Positions 61,575 through 64,000 of a stretch of 64,000 nt of DNA are shown one piece after another. The notes below the pieces were generated by a model. It was given only the letters and a program-made list of their open reading frames with translations. It searched no databases and was not told where the DNA came from. Positions within the stretch are counted from its first letter, which is position 1, and every line of letters starts with the position of its first letter. A program made the translations under genes and the position numbers. Source of the DNA: UBA1081 sp045535305 (GTDB lineage: Bacteria; Bacillota; Clostridia; Oscillospirales; Acutalibacteraceae); the NCBI GenBank assembly GCA_045535305.1, contig JAZSLJ010000007.1, forward strand, positions 8,868-72,867. The letters run 5' to 3'.

Positions 61575-63360
61575 GAAAAAAGAAAAAGGTCAGCACGGTG
61601 TTATAAGTAATGTCTTCTTTCTGCTTAAAATAATGTTTAAGATTTCCCCCGGTCTTGTTATAGGTGAAATTTTAACAGACATTATAACAACTTTGCCCGA
61701 CAGATTTATTTCCGTTATCGGTATCAAATACGTTATTGACCAGATAGGTAAGCCTGACGGCATACGCAAAATATTTATTGCTCTTGCTATAATGGTCAGC
61801 ATAATAATTTTTGAAAATATTGTAAATGCGCTGTTCTTTGAGCTTTTTGCTCACAGAGCAAGAGAAAAAATGCATCTGGGTATTCATTCAAAGCTTTACG
61901 AAAAGGCAATATCACTTGACCTTGCAAGCTATGACGATTCCTCCTTTTACAGCGATTTTATACTTGCTATTGAAACTTCGTCCGAAAATATCCGCAACAT
62001 CCTCAACCTTGTAAGAGGTTATGTATCGGAAATTATTGCATTTATTTCAATAGGTGCAATTATGTTTACCATTGACCCCGTATGCCTTGTAATAATTCTG
62101 TTTTTTGTTATCACATTCCTGCCCATCGGCAAGCACACAGGCAATCTGCAAATGAAGCGCCGCGAAGCGATGAACGAAAAATACAGAAAAGCAAATTATT
62201 TTTCACGTCTTTTCTATCTGCCCGAATTTGCGGGTGAAATGCGTATGCACTCTATCACAGGCATTTTCTTTAAGCGTTTTCGCGAAAGTGCAGACGATAT
62301 TACAAAAACTCAGCGTCATTATGTGGGCAAAATCGACGGCTGGTTTTTCCTGCAGGCTGTTGTTGTGCAGATTATAGGCTTTATGCTTGTGCTTACAACC
62401 TATATCGGCTATCAGACACTTGAAGTCGGTGCGCTTTCCGCAAGTGATTTTGTGTCCACATTCAACGGTGCAGCATCAATCAGCTCCTCGGTGCTTTTCC
62501 TTACGGTTTATTCCTTGCGAAACTTTACCGAGCGTTCAAAAATGATTGAAAAATACAGAACATTCCTGTCAACGGACTTCAAAATCAAAGACGGTGAGCA
62601 TATTGCCGAATGCGGTGAAGCAAAGAATATTGAAATTAAAAATATCAGCTTTACATACCCCGGTAACGACTCTCCGACACTTAAAAATATCAGTATGACA
62701 ATTCATCCGGGTGAAAAAATTGCACTTGTAGGCTACAACGGTGCAGGTAAGACAACACTTACAAACCTGTTACTTCGTCTTTATGATGTAACAGGCGGTG
62801 AAATTGTTATTGACGGCAGAGATATAAGAGAAGAAACCGTTGCATCGCACCGCGACCGCTTTGCCGCAGTTTTTCAGGATTTTAAAATTTTCGGCGCGAC
62901 AATGGGTGAAAATGTAGCTTTGCAGGTTGATTACGACAAGGACAGGGTGCTTGAAGCTCTTTCTCACGCAGGTTTCACAAAAGAATTGCCCAAGGGTACG
63001 GAAACCATACTTTTAAGAGAATTCAGCGACAACGGCTTATCTCTTTCCGGCGGTGAACAGCAAAAAGTTGCAATAGCAAGAGCATTTTACAAAAAATGCC
63101 CGTATATTATTCTTGATGAGCCAAGCGCAAACCTTGACCCCGTTTCCGAATATGAGCTTAACAACTCCATGATGGAGGCAGCAAAGGATAAAACCGTTAT
63201 TTTCATTTCTCACAGACTTTCCACCACCCGTCATGCAGACAGAATATTTATGATGGAAAACGGTGAAATAATTGAACGCGGCACACATGAAGAATTGATG
63301 CAGTTAAACGGCAAATATGCATATATGTTTAATTTGCAGGCAGAAAAGTATAAACAATAA
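61567..63360 (+). CDS. ABC exporter half-transporter 4 (pair B)
   Basis: The 597-residue half-transporter has Walker A GYNGAGKTT, VFQDFKIFGATMGEN, signature LSGGEQQK, Walker B YIILDEPSANLDP and ISHRLSTT, and parallels protein 2. ATG at 61567 with GGGGAGGA upstream overlaps protein 3 by 8 bases; a longer reading from 61498 would sit inside protein 3 and lacks a ribosome site. Its final Lys-Gln-stop (AAA CAA TAA) is the start of a repeat element. Confidence 0.88.
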   Translation: MFKKKEKGQHGVISNVFFLLKIMFKISPGLVIGEILTDIITTLPDRFISVIGIKYVIDQIGKPDGIRKIFIALAIMVSIIIFENIVNALFFELFAHRAREKMHLGIHSKLYEKAISLDLASYDDSSFYSDFILAIETSSENIRNILNLVRGYVSEIIAFISIGAIMFTIDPVCLVIILFFVITFLPIGKHTGNLQMKRREAMNEKYRKANYFSRLFYLPEFAGEMRMHSITGIFFKRFRESADDITKTQRHYVGKIDGWFFLQAVVVQIIGFMLVLTTYIGYQTLEVGALSASDFVSTFNGAASISSSVLFLTVYSLRNFTERSKMIEKYRTFLSTDFKIKDGEHIAECGEAKNIEIKNISFTYPGNDSPTLKNISMTIHPGEKIALVGYNGAGKTTLTNLLLRLYDVTGGEIVIDGRDIREETVASHRDRFAAVFQDFKIFGATMGENVALQVDYDKDRVLEALSHAGFTKELPKGTETILLREFSDNGLSLSGGEQQKVAIARAFYKKCPYIILDEPSANLDPVSEYELNNSMMEAAKDKTVIFISHRLSTTRHADRIFMMENGEIIERGTHEELMQLNGKYAYMFNLQAEKYKQ

Positions 63361-63410
63361 TTCAGCCAATTAACAATGTACAATGTATAATGTACATTAA
63401 ATTATTGTTA
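63351..63410. repeat. Shortened intergenic repeat E3
   Basis: It runs from AAACAATAATTCA (63351-63363, covering the ABC4 stop) through AACAATGTACAATG units to TTAAATTATTGTTA. The core hairpin of E1 and E2 is missing, as after an internal deletion. Confidence 0.7.
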
Positions 63411-63440
63411 ACGGCAGAGGATTACTCCCCTGCCGTTTTT
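63410..63440 (+). terminator. Terminator of the ABC exporter operon
   Basis: ACGGCAG (63411-63417) pairs with CTGCCGT (63430-63436), then TTTTGTTTTATT. Confidence 0.8.
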
Positions 63441-63443
63441 GTT

Positions 63444-63707
63444 TTATTCATCCTTTTTTAACTGTTTTACAAGCTGATTACCGTAAACTGCCGCACCTGT
63501 TACAAGCACGCCTTGAATGGCAGATGTTACACTCCAACCGCCCAGAGCCATAGCTCCGATTACACCGACAGGAAGCAAAATAACGGGAATCCATTTGTCA
63601 GGGATTTTTTCAATATTCTTAATTATCCGCCCGATTATGATAAGTACGGGGATAAGAATAAGAGCATTCTCGGTTATGTAGGTAAGAATTTCTATTTTAA
63701 TCACCAA
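63444..63707 (-). CDS. Phage holin-like small membrane protein (A118 type)
   Basis: The 87-residue protein has two or three hydrophobic segments, the block IPDKWIPVILLPVGVIGAM and a basic C-terminal tail (KQLKKDE), as in small phage holins of the A118/Hol118 type. No lysin or other phage gene is in the window, so a cell-encoded holin-like role is open. The first codon is TTG at 63707 with GTG next to it at 63704; the ribosome site is weak, so the start is uncertain. It lies tail to tail with the ABC operon and head-on to the hairpin array. Confidence 0.65.
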   Translation of the reverse strand: MVIKIEILTYITENALILIPVLIIIGRIIKNIEKIPDKWIPVILLPVGVIGAMALGGWSVTSAIQGVLVTGAAVYGNQLVKQLKKDE

Positions 63708-63712
63708 CTTTC

Positions 63713-64000
63713 AAACAATAATTTATCGCACAGCGATAAATTATTGTAATGATATACGCACCAGAGGTGCGTGTGATATATTGCAAAGCAATGTGATATA
63801 TAACCTTGACGGTTATGTGATATATTTACCTGCGGTAAATGTGGTGGAAGGGCTTTGCCCTTACCCATTATAATCCAAGCCGCAAAGCGGCTTCCTCAAC
63901 AATTTGCCATCGGCAAATTATATCACATTTGTGAAACAAATATATCACATCCGTCGCAGACGGATATATCACATTTTTCCAAAGGAAAAATATATCACTA
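63713..64000. repeat. Mirror-symmetric hairpin array 1 (separator GTGATATA / TATATCAC), runs off window
   Basis: Eleven perfect hairpins are visible. Left half: a 14-bp stem (63716-63729 with 63733-63746), then stems at 63756-63772, 63780-63792, 63800-63816 and 63824-63840, separated by exact GTGATATA (63773, 63793, 63817). Centre: AAGGGC-TTT-GCCCTT and AAGCCGC-AAA-GCGGCTT, the same core as repeat E4. Right half: stems at 63901-63919, 63927-63941, 63949-63965 and 63973-63991, separated by exact TATATCAC (63919, 63941, 63965, 63991), the complement of the left separator. Nearly all loops are 3 nt. Stem sequences are unrelated to each other. Confidence 0.85.

Noticed and set aside
63444..63707. 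Prophage remnant
   Set aside because: Only a holin-like gene is present; no integrase, capsid, lysin or attachment repeats are found in the window.
63716..64000. CRISPR array
   Set aside because: The repeated unit is only 8 bases, spacers are self-complementary and of uneven size, the separator inverts midway, and no cas gene is present.
1..64000. tRNA or rRNA genes
   Set aside because: No cloverleaf with the conserved GGTTCGAATCC-type arm and no rRNA-like segment was noticed by eye; a tRNA-finding program was not available.

Overview
The window reads as a chromosomal segment of a low-GC Gram-positive anaerobe, most likely a gut member of the Clostridia (Oscillospirales/Ruminococcaceae-like); no species can be named from sequence alone. 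Support for this: strong GGAGG-type ribosome sites, many sigma-A promoters with 17-bp spacers, TTG and GTG starts, a ZTP riboswitch, an alpha2-type glycyl-tRNA synthetase, a purine operon with separate AICAR transformylase and PurO-type IMP cyclohydrolase, a dockerin protein, and several cytoplasmic glycosidases with sugar or ion transporters.

Layout. 0.3-4.1 kb: a minus-strand lipid operon (acyl-CoA synthetase, PlsC-like acyltransferase with zinc ribbon, patatin). 4.2-7.2 kb: GH29 fucosidase and a GPH sugar symporter with a probable CcpA site between them. 7.3-8.1 kb: yebC. 8.2-15.3 kb: a 2353-residue cyclic beta-1,2-glucan synthase-like GT84/GH94 protein. 15.2-18.6 kb: SH3-domain protein, PBP1A, ruvX. 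18.7-22 kb: YfcC-type transporter, zinc-ribbon membrane protein, RluD-type pseudouridine synthase. 22.2-30.8 kb: GH35 galactosidase, UPF0126 channel, typA, secreted PHP phosphoesterase, GH78 rhamnosidase. 30.8-32.2 kb: secreted metallophosphoesterase divergent from a small XRE regulator. 32.6-41.9 kb: purE-M-N-O-H-D-L operon under a ZTP riboswitch. 42-46.6 kb: second PlsC/zinc-ribbon protein, dockerin protein, TIM-barrel isomerase, EutH. 47-48 kb: small lipoprotein divergent from a second XRE regulator, then a broken four-helix-bundle gene. 48.2-51.8 kb: pgk-tpiA-gpmI. 52.1-55.8 kb: GT2/TagF fusion and glyS. 55.9-63.4 kb: a leader peptide and attenuator followed by four ABC half-exporters (two heterodimer pairs). 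63.4-64 kb: a lone holin-like gene and a hairpin array running off the window.

Three accessory signals stand out. (1) Intergenic arrays of short perfect hairpins, mostly with 3-nt loops, separated by a fixed short separator that flips to its reverse complement at the array centre (63.7-64.0 kb; a second with another separator at 47.97-48.18 kb). A related repeat family shares a core hairpin and the terminal motif AAACAATAATT(T/C)A, which supplies the last codons and stop of several genes. (2) Two type I toxin-antitoxin-like loci (24.65-24.96 and 32.2-32.5 kb), each with a tiny membrane peptide and two inward-facing consensus promoters whose RNAs begin with nearly the same sequence. (3) A 20-codon leader ORF with mutually exclusive hairpins and a terminator ahead of the four ABC exporters, suggesting ribosome-mediated attenuation.
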